A stretch of DNA of 52,679 nucleotides from positions 1-52,679 of the forward strand of contig JAPPES010000087.1 of the NCBI GenBank assembly GCA_028824125.1, written 5' to 3'. Within the stretch, counting starts at the first letter, position 1; every line of letters starts with the position of its first letter. The notes beneath the pieces were generated by a model. That model did no database searches, had not been told where the DNA came from, and saw only the letters and a program-made list of their open reading frames with translations. This stretch comes from Candidatus Poribacteria bacterium. GTDB taxonomy: Bacteria; Poribacteria; WGA-4E; WGA-3G. This document shows, piece after piece, positions 1 through 9,029 of the stretch. The position numbers were made by a program, and so were the translations under genes.

Positions 1-65
1 ATATGCATAATGAAAAATTACCGAATTAATAACTTAATCTTCATTTAGTTTGTGCATCCGTGGAA

Positions 66-84
66 CGCAAACTAACAGTTTGCG
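66..84. repeat. Short GCAAACT palindrome
   Basis: CGCAAACTAACAGTTTGCG is a near-perfect palindrome in the leader of the first gene; a relative occurs at about 35267-35285. It is probably a short dispersed repeat. Confidence 0.45.
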
Positions 85-162
85 GTACAAAATTGCTTGG
101 ACCGAGCTCACACTATTATAGGTAATCAGATGTTTTAAGGGCGTAAATGGAAAGGAGTTACT

Positions 163-771
163 GTGAAAAAGTCCCTAATTTTTTTGTTTTTTGTTTTCTT
201 ATCTACAGTTTACATCCAAATAGATGCATTATCAGTAGAGCAACAGTCTTCAGAAAAAAAGCAAATTTCAGAACTGAAAGTATCACGCGCGACACAAGAT
301 GCTGAAACTGAACCGATTTATCCGTTATTCCGAAAGCATGCAGACCAATATTATCCAGAACGAAGTTCGCTGAAAGCATCGCTGTTATCGGCATCAATGC
401 CCGGTTTAGGGCAGGCTTATTCGGAAAGCTACCTCAAAGCCACGCTCTTTCTTACAGCAGAGATAGGTGTCTTTTCTTTAGCAAGTTATAACATCGCCCG
501 TGCGCTGCATTATAGAAACCACCATACATTTGGCACAGGATTTTATGATGAAAGGACAAGCAATTTCTTAACCAAAGACCAGGTCAAGGCAAGGATGTCA
601 GATCATAGCATCCGCGGAACACTTTTCCTCATCACAGGCATCGGTTTGCATATCTGGAATATCCTTGATGCATCAAAAACAGCAGAAGATTATAATAATC
701 GAAGAATTTCTGTGCAAATGCAACAAACTAAACAAGGAGTGCATGCGCTTGTTTTTACGCATCGGTTTTAG
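163..771 (+). CDS. DUF5683-like small membrane protein
   Basis: A 202-residue protein starting at GTG 163, chosen because an AAAGGAG ribosome site lies about 7 bases upstream. An N-terminal hydrophobic segment (about residues 4-22) looks like a signal peptide. The central motif MPGLGQAYSESYLKA (about 79-93), followed by hydrophobic helices (about 94-113 and 148-168), matches the P-G-x-G-Q-x-Y hallmark of DUF5683 and related small membrane proteins. The role of this family is not established. It is the first gene of a plus-strand block for envelope biogenesis, so an envelope role is an inference. The 127-base gap to the next gene shows no clear terminator. Confidence 0.65.
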   Translation: MKKSLIFLFFVFLSTVYIQIDALSVEQQSSEKKQISELKVSRATQDAETEPIYPLFRKHADQYYPERSSLKASLLSASMPGLGQAYSESYLKATLFLTAEIGVFSLASYNIARALHYRNHHTFGTGFYDERTSNFLTKDQVKARMSDHSIRGTLFLITGIGLHIWNILDASKTAEDYNNRRISVQMQQTKQGVHALVFTHRF

Positions 772-898
772 CATGTTCGCTATTATTCAGGTGCGGTTGA
801 ATAGTTTTCGGTTTGCGCCTACTTAATGTCAGGGCACTTCACAATTGAACACCGTTTTTTGATATGAAATAGGTTGATATATCCCTGGAGTTATTAAT

Positions 899-1732
899 GT
901 GGATTATGTGAAGTGCTTATCAATAGTCATTTTATTAATAGGAGTTGGTTTTCCCCTATCTGAAATTGTTTCGCAAGAAGCGATATCTGAAAATGCCTCT
1001 TCGAAAAATCAGATAAAAGAGGAAATTCCGCTTGTTGATGTTGAAGACGTTTCGGTTCAGCCGCTAAGAGTTGGTGAAAGATTAACATACAACATCAAAG
1101 TCTCATGGGTGCCACTTTCTGCAGGACAACGAATTGACCATATTGAGAAAAAACTGCCGTTTAACAGGAAAAGCGTATACCATATTACCTCTCAAGTAAA
1201 AACAAGTGCTGTTGCCTCCAGGATACACCGTTTTCAGAACCGTCAGTCTACTTTTCTGAATACCGTCGGGTTTTTCCCGCTTAGTTTCAGAAATCAACTG
1301 CAAGACAAAAAATATAGAGCTCGCGTTGAGATCAATTTTCGTGATGGTGAGGTGGAATATGAGAAAATCTCACAGAACAAGCCAGATGAACCGGAAAAAC
1401 GTGAAAAAAAGAAAATTGAGATCCCATTCGGCACACAAGATGAACTCTCTATGATCTACTTTCTGCGGTGTAAGAAGTTGTCACCAGGCAATACTTACTT
1501 CTTCCCGCTAATTACCAAAGCTAAGGTCGCAAAAGTGACCATTAGTGTAAAGCAGGGAGAAGTGTTAAAAGTCAAAGGTTTAGGTCGTGTCAGAACACTT
1601 GTGGTACGCACATCACACGGTTATCAACTTTGGTTAACCGATGACCCTCGCCACATTCCTGTGAGAATCGAAGCAGAAGTAAAAATTGGTAAAATGAAAG
1701 CTAACCTTGAAAAAATTGAATTTATAAGATAA
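899..1732 (+). CDS. DUF3108 domain-containing exported protein
   Basis: A 277-residue protein with an N-terminal signal segment (about residues 6-25). The mature part opens with LRVGERLTYNIKVSWVPLSAG (hallmark L-x-V-G-E-x-L-x-Y), typical of DUF3108 periplasmic proteins, and continues as beta-rich sequence to the end. The start is GTG 899, preceded by CTGGAG at a good distance; an overlapping ATG at 897 runs into a stop after four codons. DUF3108 genes are common in diderm bacteria and often sit near envelope genes; the biochemical function is unknown. It lies 50 bases upstream of mfd on the same strand. Confidence 0.75.
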   Translation: MDYVKCLSIVILLIGVGFPLSEIVSQEAISENASSKNQIKEEIPLVDVEDVSVQPLRVGERLTYNIKVSWVPLSAGQRIDHIEKKLPFNRKSVYHITSQVKTSAVASRIHRFQNRQSTFLNTVGFFPLSFRNQLQDKKYRARVEINFRDGEVEYEKISQNKPDEPEKREKKKIEIPFGTQDELSMIYFLRCKKLSPGNTYFFPLITKAKVAKVTISVKQGEVLKVKGLGRVRTLVVRTSHGYQLWLTDDPRHIPVRIEAEVKIGKMKANLEKIEFIR

Positions 1733-1782
1733 ACCATTCGGTTGCCAGACAAGACAACACACAGAAAAACAAGGAACAGTTC

Positions 1783-4700
1783 GTGCAAGAGTTTTTAAGA
1801 AATACAAAAAATTATCAGAAACTGATTGAATACCTTAAGAATGAAGAAAACCCTCCGTGGCTCAGAGGGTTACGCAACGCTTCAACTTCCTATTTCTTAG
1901 CGACTCTAATAGAAGATTTTCCAAATAACGCTTTCCTCATCGTGTTTCCCTCGCATCATGAAGCAGAACAGGTAATGGAAGAGGTGCGCGCATTTCAGAA
2001 CCACAACGTCGAAAAAGGCAATACTGAACTGGCAATCCGAAAAAACAACCTACATCTTTTTCCAGCGTGGCAGAATACACTCTTTGAAGGTGCCGCACCA
2101 ACCAAAAATATTCGTGTTGATCGAATGCGCTGTCTTCATCATCTTGTTACCAAAAATAGTGAGTCTACCACGTTGCGTTCTACGCAGAGTGTTGTGTTCA
2201 CAACGGTTCGCGGATTATCTTATAAACTTCCACAACGTGAGACATTAACTTCAGCATGCCGCACGCTTAAAATCGGTGATGAGGTAGAGTTCCACGAACT
2301 GATTACATTTCTTATTCGCAGCGGATACCGACAGGTTGAGTTGGTTGAAGTAAAGGGAGAATTTGCTCACAGAGGGGATATTCTTGATATTTATCCGCTT
2401 ACTTCTGATGCACCAGTACGGCTGGATTTTTTTGGAGATGAACTTGACGATATCCGCCTGTTTGACCCGACCTCGCAAGTGTCAATAGAGCAAGATACTT
2501 CCGTTGTTATCACGCCAATGTCGGAGATATGTCTTGCTGATGCCTCTATGCCGCACTGGAAATCACAAACCGAACAACTGATGAAAGAAACTACAAATTC
2601 TGCCGATTTCATAAATACTATTCGGGAAATGACGCAGCTTATAGAAAATTGTCTTCAGCAGGCACAGTCAAAAAGTTTAAATGTAATTGAGGAACCGCCA
2701 GTAGAGATTGATGGGATTGAAGCTTTCCTACCTATGTTATTTCCGCAAACAGAGTTGTTGACCGATTATCTACCAGACGAAACAATTGTTGTCACGGTTG
2801 AACCACGATGGCAAACACGAGAAGCAGAACAAATGCGAGAACAACTACAAGAGATATATGATAGGAAATTGGTAGAAGGAAAACTAATGCCGCCCCTTGA
2901 TAGTTTACTTGTTGCACCCGATACATTTCAACCTGAATTGGGGAATTATCTTAATATCCCTATTTCTTTAGCGTCTCCCGCATCCAATCAAGAAAATGAA
3001 AAGATTTCCGATTGTTTTGATCAAACCACAGATATTTCGGAACTACATTTTGATATACAGTCGCTTGGACTTGGTAGAGGCAACTACCAAATGGTTATTG
3101 ACTATATCAAAAGATGGGCAACTAAAGGATATTTTGCCAACGTTTTTTGTGAAACACCACAACAATCTAAGCGCGTTTTAGAAATGTTAATTGAACGTGA
3201 CCTGCCACCTGAGCAAATTTCCGTATCTGTAGGCTTTATCTCCGAAGGTTTTTTGAGCGAATCTTTGAAGTTTGTTGTTATCTCAGAAAGTGAAATTTTT
3301 GGTACTCGTCAGCGGCGGGTTGTGTCGCCAAAACGTGACAAAAGCGGGGCACCACTTTTAAGCCTCGTAGATATGAAAGTAGGTGACCACGTTGTCCACG
3401 TTTCTCACGGCATTGCGATTTATGAAGGCATCCGGCGCATGGATATTGATGGACAATCACAGGATTTTCTAATCCTTCGGTACAAGGAAGACGATAAACT
3501 CTATGTCCCAACCTACCAAGTTGATCTTGTCCAAAAGTATATCGGAAATAAAGATGAGTCTTACGAACCGAGTATAGACTATCTCGGTGGTAAATCTTGG
3601 CAAAAGAAAAAGGGACGGGCTAAAGCGGCTGTTGAAGAAATGGCAGGTGAACTGCTTAAACTATATGCTGCTCGGCAAGCGAACACGGGCTATAGTTTTC
3701 CGTCAGAAGTGCCGTGGGAAGGCGAATTTGAAGCACTCTTTCCTTTTCAAGAAACAGATGACCAACTCCAAGCCATTGAAGACGTTAAAACTGATATGGA
3801 AACTGAAAGACCAATGGATCGACTCATCTGCGGAGATGTCGGTTATGGGAAGACAGAAGTTGCGTTGCGCGCCGCATTCAAGGCGGTAATGGCAGAAAAA
3901 CAGGTCGCGCTCCTTGTGCCAACAACTATTCTTGGATTGCAACACTACGACACTTTTGAAAAACGGTTCAAACCTTTTCCTATTCATGTTGAAATGTTAA
4001 ACCGTTTTCGCAGCCAAAAGGAGATAAAATCAGTTAAAGAGAGACTCGCAAATGGCACCGTGGATATCGTTATTGGCACGCATTCCCTGCTTTCTGATAC
4101 CGTCACTTTTGACAATCTTGGACTACTCATCGTTGACGAAGAACATCGCTTCGGTGTAAAACACAAAGAAAAGATCAAGCAGTTTAAAGAGACAGTAGAC
4201 GTTCTGACGCTTACAGCTACGCCGATTCCACGCACCTTGCACATGTCTCTTGTTGGCATCAGAGACTTTAGTATTATTAACACACCTCCAGCCAATCGGT
4301 TACCGATTCAGACGCATGTCATGCCTTACAACACTAAGGTCATCCGAGACGCTATTATGAATGAATTGGCAAGAGATGGACAAGTATTTTTCGTCCACAA
4401 CCGCGTCCAGAATATCACTATAATTGCCAAAACCATTCAAGAACTTGTTCCGCATGCGCGCGTTGCTATTGCCCACGGACAAATGCCAGAACGCGAGTTA
4501 GAAAGTGTTATGTTAGAATTTGTGCGCCACAAACATGATATTCTTGTTTGCACCATGATAATTGAATCAGGATTAGATATTCCTAACGTTAATACCATCA
4601 TGATAAATCGGGCAGATGCTTTCGGATTAGCACAGTTATATCAACTTCGCGGGCGAGTTGGACGTGCCGATGAACAAGCTTACGGTTACCTTTTCTATCC

Positions 4701-5376
4701 GCAAGATAAACCGATTACGGAAGGCGCACAGAAACGGCTCCGTGTTATAGAAGAATTTACAGAGCTCGGATCCGGTTTCAAAATCGCACTGAGAGATTTG
4801 GAAATACGGGGGGCAGGGAATATCCTCGGCGCGCAACAACATGGGCATATCATCAATGTTGGCTACGAACTCTACTGCAAACTACTTGATGAGGCTGTCC
4901 GAAAGTTAAAGGGTGAAAAAGTTGAAGAAGAAATTGAAATCAGTATCAATTTACCTATTGAAGCATTTCTCCCCGACGACTACATCCCTGACAGTCGCCA
5001 AAAAATTTCTATCTATAAGAAAATTTCTGCACTAAAAACTGATACAGATAAACATGAACTAACTAATGAACTTAAAGACAGATATGGAGATATACCCGAA
5101 CCTGTTGAGATGTTGCTTGAAATCTCAAGTATCAAACAACTCTGTCAGAAACTCGGTATCACAGCGATTGTCGCGGGTGGAAATCGAATTAAAGTGACCT
5201 TTGATGAACACAAACCCCGTATAGATGTAGCGCAGTTTGTTGAGACAATACGCGAAAATCCACAACTTGAATTACGACCACCAGCACAACTGTTGGTTGG
5301 TATAGAAAATTTAACCGGTAAGAAGTTATTAACCGAATTACAACGAATTTTAACTATATTTGTTGTCCCTGATTGA
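1783..5376 (+). CDS. mfd: Transcription-repair coupling factor Mfd
   Basis: A 1197-residue protein, close to the usual Mfd length of about 1150. Mfd recognises RNA polymerase stalled at DNA lesions, removes it with its ATP-driven translocase and recruits UvrA. Domains in order: UvrB-like N-terminal part (about 1-330), linker, RNA polymerase-interaction domain (about 520-590, around VGDHVVHVSHGIAIYEGI), SF2 translocase with Walker A GDVGYGKTEVA (about 684-694), DEEH box (about 785), TLTATPIPRTL, motif VI RGRVGRADEQAYGY (about 956), and the C-terminal TRCF domain (about 1040-1180). The start is GTG 1783 with AAGGAA upstream. No frame interruption is seen. Confidence 0.97.
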   Translation: MQEFLRNTKNYQKLIEYLKNEENPPWLRGLRNASTSYFLATLIEDFPNNAFLIVFPSHHEAEQVMEEVRAFQNHNVEKGNTELAIRKNNLHLFPAWQNTLFEGAAPTKNIRVDRMRCLHHLVTKNSESTTLRSTQSVVFTTVRGLSYKLPQRETLTSACRTLKIGDEVEFHELITFLIRSGYRQVELVEVKGEFAHRGDILDIYPLTSDAPVRLDFFGDELDDIRLFDPTSQVSIEQDTSVVITPMSEICLADASMPHWKSQTEQLMKETTNSADFINTIREMTQLIENCLQQAQSKSLNVIEEPPVEIDGIEAFLPMLFPQTELLTDYLPDETIVVTVEPRWQTREAEQMREQLQEIYDRKLVEGKLMPPLDSLLVAPDTFQPELGNYLNIPISLASPASNQENEKISDCFDQTTDISELHFDIQSLGLGRGNYQMVIDYIKRWATKGYFANVFCETPQQSKRVLEMLIERDLPPEQISVSVGFISEGFLSESLKFVVISESEIFGTRQRRVVSPKRDKSGAPLLSLVDMKVGDHVVHVSHGIAIYEGIRRMDIDGQSQDFLILRYKEDDKLYVPTYQVDLVQKYIGNKDESYEPSIDYLGGKSWQKKKGRAKAAVEEMAGELLKLYAARQANTGYSFPSEVPWEGEFEALFPFQETDDQLQAIEDVKTDMETERPMDRLICGDVGYGKTEVALRAAFKAVMAEKQVALLVPTTILGLQHYDTFEKRFKPFPIHVEMLNRFRSQKEIKSVKERLANGTVDIVIGTHSLLSDTVTFDNLGLLIVDEEHRFGVKHKEKIKQFKETVDVLTLTATPIPRTLHMSLVGIRDFSIINTPPANRLPIQTHVMPYNTKVIRDAIMNELARDGQVFFVHNRVQNITIIAKTIQELVPHARVAIAHGQMPERELESVMLEFVRHKHDILVCTMIIESGLDIPNVNTIMINRADAFGLAQLYQLRGRVGRADEQAYGYLFYPQDKPITEGAQKRLRVIEEFTELGSGFKIALRDLEIRGAGNILGAQQHGHIINVGYELYCKLLDEAVRKLKGEKVEEEIEISINLPIEAFLPDDYIPDSRQKISIYKKISALKTDTDKHELTNELKDRYGDIPEPVEMLLEISSIKQLCQKLGITAIVAGGNRIKVTFDEHKPRIDVAQFVETIRENPQLELRPPAQLLVGIENLTGKKLLTELQRILTIFVVPD

Positions 5377-5388
5377 ACATGTTATACA

Positions 5389-5412
5389 CGCGGGAGGAAT
5401 AACGCCTCCGCG
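5389..5412 (+). other. GC-rich hairpin downstream of mfd
   Basis: CGCGGGAGG and CCTCCGCG can pair around a seven-base loop with one bulged base. There is no T tract after it, so it is a weak terminator candidate; it may instead be an mRNA processing or attenuating structure between mfd and the parvulin genes. Confidence 0.3.
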
Positions 5413-5434
5413 AAATTGAAAGGAGAATTCCAAA

Positions 5435-6409
5435 ATGAAAAAATCTATTTTCGTTGTCGCAGCAGTTGTTTTCACCTGCTTGCTCACTTGGTCTCTTGTC
5501 CGTTCAGACAACCACGAATCTGCGGAAGAAAAGATAGACAAGAGCGAAATAATTATAGCAGAGTACAAGTGGAATGGTGAATTTCACCAGATTTCGCTCG
5601 CTGAATTAGAAGCAGCTATTGCCGAATTGCCGTCTCACCGTCAGCGAAATTATGTGAATAAAGCGGGTAAAGCGGAATACTTAGAGGATTATATTGATAA
5701 AAAACTCAAACTGCTCCAAGCGAAGGATGCAGGTTTTGACAAACTTCTTGAACACCTCAAAAAATTGGACGATTATACCCATCAACTCATGGTTGAGAAA
5801 CTTACCGAAATAGAAGTTGATGCTAAAGTGTTTTACACCGATGAAGACCTCAAGGTATATTATGAGGATCACAAGAGTGAGTACATTGAAGCAGCTAAGG
5901 TGCGTGCAACCTGTATTACTCTTGATGATGAAGACTTAGCTAATGAAACTTTGGACCAGATTAAAGCCGGAACAGACATAGCAGAAATGGCAAAGAAGCT
6001 TTCTGAGGAAAAGAAATTTGCAAACGGACCGGGTGCTAATCTGGAGGATCCAGGCAACACACCATTCTTTAGCAAAAATGCATCGCCGAGCTGGTCTGAA
6101 TTCATTGACGCAGCTTTTGAAATGGAAATTGGGGAAATGACCGATACTGTTTTCGAAACTGATGTCAATGAGGAAACATATTATCTCATTTTTCGTAAAG
6201 AGGAATATCAGCCAGAACGGCAAAAGGAATTAGAGGAAGTCAGGTCTGATGTTGAACGGAAAGTTAAACGACAGATGAAACGCGCCCGTATCTTTGAATG
6301 GATAGATGCAATTTCTCTCAGTGCTAAACTCAAAACTTACCCTGAGAACATTCCTGAACCCGTTCAGCCAGAAACTTCCGAAGAAGAATCCAGTAATCCT
6401 GAAAAGTAG
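5435..6409 (+). CDS. SurA/PrsA-type parvulin foldase, exported
   Basis: A 324-residue protein with a signal peptide (about residues 1-22) and an AAAGGAG site before ATG 5435. Residues about 40-140 form a charged helical SurA-N/PrsA-like arm. Residues about 145-265 fit a divergent parvulin (PPIC) domain: a Y-x-D-H-K-x-x-Y lead-in, a two-helix segment ending KLSEEKKFANGPGANLEDPG, then FIDAAFEMEIGEMTDTVFET and YYLIFRKEE. The family assists folding of exported proteins in the periplasm; isomerase activity cannot be judged from sequence. The C-terminus is acidic and low-complexity. It is a tandem paralogue of the next gene (shared plan: AE-x-x-WNG, AELP/SELP, KAGTDI/KAGKDI). Confidence 0.75.
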   Translation: MKKSIFVVAAVVFTCLLTWSLVRSDNHESAEEKIDKSEIIIAEYKWNGEFHQISLAELEAAIAELPSHRQRNYVNKAGKAEYLEDYIDKKLKLLQAKDAGFDKLLEHLKKLDDYTHQLMVEKLTEIEVDAKVFYTDEDLKVYYEDHKSEYIEAAKVRATCITLDDEDLANETLDQIKAGTDIAEMAKKLSEEKKFANGPGANLEDPGNTPFFSKNASPSWSEFIDAAFEMEIGEMTDTVFETDVNEETYYLIFRKEEYQPERQKELEEVRSDVERKVKRQMKRARIFEWIDAISLSAKLKTYPENIPEPVQPETSEEESSNPEK

Positions 6410-6443
6410 CGCTTACAACATTACCTTAAAGGAGGTAGCATTC

Positions 6444-7415
6444 ATGAAAAAATATGTTTATATTCCATTCATCTTATTACTCCCAATTCTTGCCACACTT
6501 CCATTCTTGTCCAGTTGTGGTGACAAAGCAATCGGTGCTGATGGAACTGTCATCGCTGAATTTGAGTGGAACGGCAAACAACGAATCACACTTGAAGAAA
6601 TGATGCAGGAAATTAGCGAACTTCCTCAATACAAACAACGTCAATATCAGGACAAAGAGGGACTTGAAGAATATATGATCCTCATGGCTGAAAGCCGTTT
6701 AATCCTCTGTCTTGCCAAAGACCAAAAACTCAACGAGGATCAGGAAATTCTCAAGAAAGTCCAAGATTATCTTCACGATCTAATGATTGGCAGGATCACG
6801 GCGCAGGAAGTTGATACCAAACTTATCCTGTCAGAAGATGATTATCTTGCATATTATGATGCAAACAAAGAGGATTACGTCCGCCCCGAACAGATCAGAC
6901 TCACGTGCATCACACTTATGGACAAAGAACGTGCAGATGCGGTTTTTGCTGAAATTAAAGCCGGTAAAGATATTGTAGTTGCAGCCCAAGAACTGTCTGA
7001 CAGAGGTGAATTGGTGGGGCCTGGTGCTAATCCAGCCTCCCCCGGTGATACCGACTACATTAGTAAAAATTCTTATCCGCCAGGAACAGAGCCTTTTATG
7101 GACGCTGCTTTCAGCGCAGAAGTGGATTCACTCCATGCATCGGTGATTGAAGTAGAGGTGCAGGGTGAAAAATACTATATGATGTTCCGTAAGGATGAGG
7201 CAAGAGCCGCATATCAGAAACCTTTTAGTGAGGAGGATGTCCGTAAAAACGTAATCAAAAAAGTTGAACGCGAACGACGGGATGCTCTGATGAAAGCGTG
7301 GGTTTCACAACTCCGCGAACGTGCCGAAGTAAAAACCTTTATTGACCGCATTCCGGAGGATAAACCCGCTGAAGAAGCTGAAAACCCTGCCGAACAAACA
7401 TCGCCTGAAGAATAG
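6444..7415 (+). CDS. Parvulin-type foldase lipoprotein
   Basis: A 323-residue paralogue of the preceding gene. An upstream in-frame extension to 6306 exists, but ATG 6444 is preferred because AAAGGAGG lies about 8 bases before it. The signal sequence ends in FLSSCGDK, a good lipobox, so the mature protein should be lipid-anchored at Cys about 26. A helical arm (about 40-140) is followed by a divergent PPIC domain (about 145-270) with PGANPASPGDTDYISKNS and FMDAAFSAEVDSLHASVIEV. The tail is Glu/Pro-rich. The likely role is membrane-anchored chaperoning, as for PrsA; substrates are unknown. A clear intrinsic terminator follows. Confidence 0.77.
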   Translation: MKKYVYIPFILLLPILATLPFLSSCGDKAIGADGTVIAEFEWNGKQRITLEEMMQEISELPQYKQRQYQDKEGLEEYMILMAESRLILCLAKDQKLNEDQEILKKVQDYLHDLMIGRITAQEVDTKLILSEDDYLAYYDANKEDYVRPEQIRLTCITLMDKERADAVFAEIKAGKDIVVAAQELSDRGELVGPGANPASPGDTDYISKNSYPPGTEPFMDAAFSAEVDSLHASVIEVEVQGEKYYMMFRKDEARAAYQKPFSEEDVRKNVIKKVERERRDALMKAWVSQLRERAEVKTFIDRIPEDKPAEEAENPAEQTSPEE

Positions 7416-7443
7416 GTTTTCATCAAAAGGGTTATCAGATAGT

Positions 7444-7480
7444 ACGGGCGGTACCACACGATCCGCCCGTTTTACTTTTA
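7444..7480 (+). terminator. Intrinsic terminator
   Basis: A perfect 8-bp stem (ACGGGCGG at 7444-7451 with CCGCCCGT at 7463-7470) is followed by TTTTACTTTT. It lies between the second parvulin gene and surA, so surA may have its own promoter or depend on readthrough. Confidence 0.75.
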
Positions 7481-7505
7481 CAAATTCTAAAAGTGGAGGT
7501 CTTTC

Positions 7506-8846
7506 ATGAAGCCCAAAACGATTATTTTAATACTGCTAATTGTACTACTCATAAGTAGCAGCATGACACACAGTATCGCCAGGATATTTGATAAAATTAT
7601 CGCCTATGTAAATGATGACGTTATTACCAAACGTCGACTTGACACATTGGTTAAACAGTACGCCTTTGAACTGCAGCAAGTTCACCGATATACCGAAAGT
7701 GAAGCACTTAAAGAAGCGGAAAAACAACGTGCTGAACTGCTTGATAGACGCATCCGCCAAATGTTACTGTTAGAAGCAGCACTAACGCTGAAAATTCAGG
7801 TCGCCGACGCTGAAATTGAGGAATATATCCAAGATTTTAAGACGAAGTACCAAATTCCAACAGACGACGAGTTTAAAAAGCTACTTAACCGTGATGGTCT
7901 CACCGTCGTGGCATTTCGTGAACGAATTCAACGGGATCTGATGACAGAAAAACTGGTGATGGGGAGAATCGTACCGAGGCTCCAAGTCCGCGATAGTGAT
8001 ATTCAAAAGTTTTTTGAAGAAAACCGAGATCAACTGCCAACTAAAGCTGATAGAATCAGTTTAAGTCACATCTTTGTCGCTTTTAAACCGACTGCAGAAG
8101 ACAGAAGGGCTGCATCTGATGCGGTGAATCAAGCACTCGAAGAAATTCTATCAGATAAAACACAATTTGAAGCTGTGGCTCGCCGCATCGCCTCAAAACA
8201 TAATTTAAATTCTCAAGCAGGGTCTCTCGTAGAAACCACTCCCTCTGAGGTACTTTCACTACCTGATGCGTTCTTGACTGTGCTCGCTAAACTCAAAGTA
8301 GGTGAAATCAGTGAACCGATTGAAGTGCCTGATGGCATCCATGTTTTAATGGTTGAGGCTCGAACTGATGAGAAAATTTTATTTCGACATTTGATTGTTC
8401 CATTCCTATTTAGCGAAGAGGCATTACAAGCGGCTCGTGAAAAAGCTGATGCTGTTTCAGCAAAATTGGAAACGGGTGAGGATTTCATCGCCCTTGCAAA
8501 AGAACATTCTGATGATTTGAAAACTCGCGATAAAGGTGGCGACCTTGGCACGCATATTCTCACTGCATTAAACCCAAAAATTCAGAAAGCTATTGAATCT
8601 CTTGACGTTGAGAAATATAGTGAACCGATTGAAACCGAAGTCGGCTTTTACATTTACAAAGTTGATGAACGCAAAACACCTGAGTTGACTCAGCAAGAAA
8701 AGCAGCAGATTATCGGTATTCTACGCCAACAACTTTTTGAAAAAGAATGGACCGCTTATACTGATTCGCTTCTTGAAAATGCGTATATCAAAATCCAACC
8801 GGATGCCGTGCCAGCGATGCCAACTCCGGTTGTCAAAGACAACTAA
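7506..8846 (+). CDS. surA: SurA-like periplasmic chaperone / parvulin
   Basis: A 446-residue protein, the typical SurA length, with GTGGAGG before ATG 7506 and a signal peptide (about 1-25). The SurA N-domain follows (about 26-175: DKIIAYVNDDVITKRRLD, then LDRRIRQMLLLEAA). Two PPIC domains come next, about 178-285 (ISLSHIFVAFKPTAEDR ... GEISEPIEVPDGIHVLMVE) and about 288-400 (FRHLIVPFLFSEEA ... KGGDLGTHI ... YSEPIETEVGFYIYKVDE). SurA escorts unfolded outer-membrane proteins through the periplasm, and LptD is a known client in Escherichia coli. The next gene here is lptD; surA and lptD are also neighbours in E. coli. Confidence 0.88.
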   Translation: MKPKTIILILLIVLLISSSMTHSIARIFDKIIAYVNDDVITKRRLDTLVKQYAFELQQVHRYTESEALKEAEKQRAELLDRRIRQMLLLEAALTLKIQVADAEIEEYIQDFKTKYQIPTDDEFKKLLNRDGLTVVAFRERIQRDLMTEKLVMGRIVPRLQVRDSDIQKFFEENRDQLPTKADRISLSHIFVAFKPTAEDRRAASDAVNQALEEILSDKTQFEAVARRIASKHNLNSQAGSLVETTPSEVLSLPDAFLTVLAKLKVGEISEPIEVPDGIHVLMVEARTDEKILFRHLIVPFLFSEEALQAAREKADAVSAKLETGEDFIALAKEHSDDLKTRDKGGDLGTHILTALNPKIQKAIESLDVEKYSEPIETEVGFYIYKVDERKTPELTQQEKQQIIGILRQQLFEKEWTAYTDSLLENAYIKIQPDAVPAMPTPVVKDN

Positions 8847-9002
8847 TACCATTTCTAAATGATTATGTAGCATTATTGCGTAGGTCGGGTTGAGTTTGCG
8901 AAACCCGACACGTAGAATTAAATAGGGTTTCCATGTCGCGTTCGCTGACGCTCAACCCAACCTACAGTGTATTTATGACAATTTATCAATTAGAAATGGT
9001 AT
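8846..9002. repeat. MITE-like element with 13-bp terminal inverted repeats
   Basis: ATACCATTTCTAA at 8846-8858 is matched by its exact reverse complement at 8990-9002. Inside, GTAGGTCGGGTTGAG pairs with CTCAACCCAACCTAC, giving a cruciform-like fold. No coding potential. It fills most of the gap between surA and lptD, and its left end touches the surA stop codon. The inner GTAGGTCGGGT motif also occurs inside the compound repeat near 40100-40490. Confidence 0.7.
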
Positions 9003-9005
9003 AAT
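8975..9005 (+). promoter_or_regulatory. Possible promoter at the right end of the MITE
   Basis: ATGACA (8975-8980) and a perfect TATAAT (9000-9005) are separated by 19 bases, slightly long for a housekeeping promoter. The TATAAT straddles the outer end of the repeat element and lies 25 bases before the lptD start. Confidence 0.3.
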
Positions 9006-9029
9006 ATCGTTTTATTTAAGTGAAAATCT

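Noticed and set aside
6306-6443. Upstream extension of the second parvulin gene
   Set aside because: It overlaps the preceding coding sequence, lacks a ribosome site and would bury the lipoprotein signal; ATG 6444 has a strong site.
7214-7459. Minus-strand small frame over the terminator
   Set aside because: Antisense to the parvulin lipoprotein gene, no ribosome site, no family.
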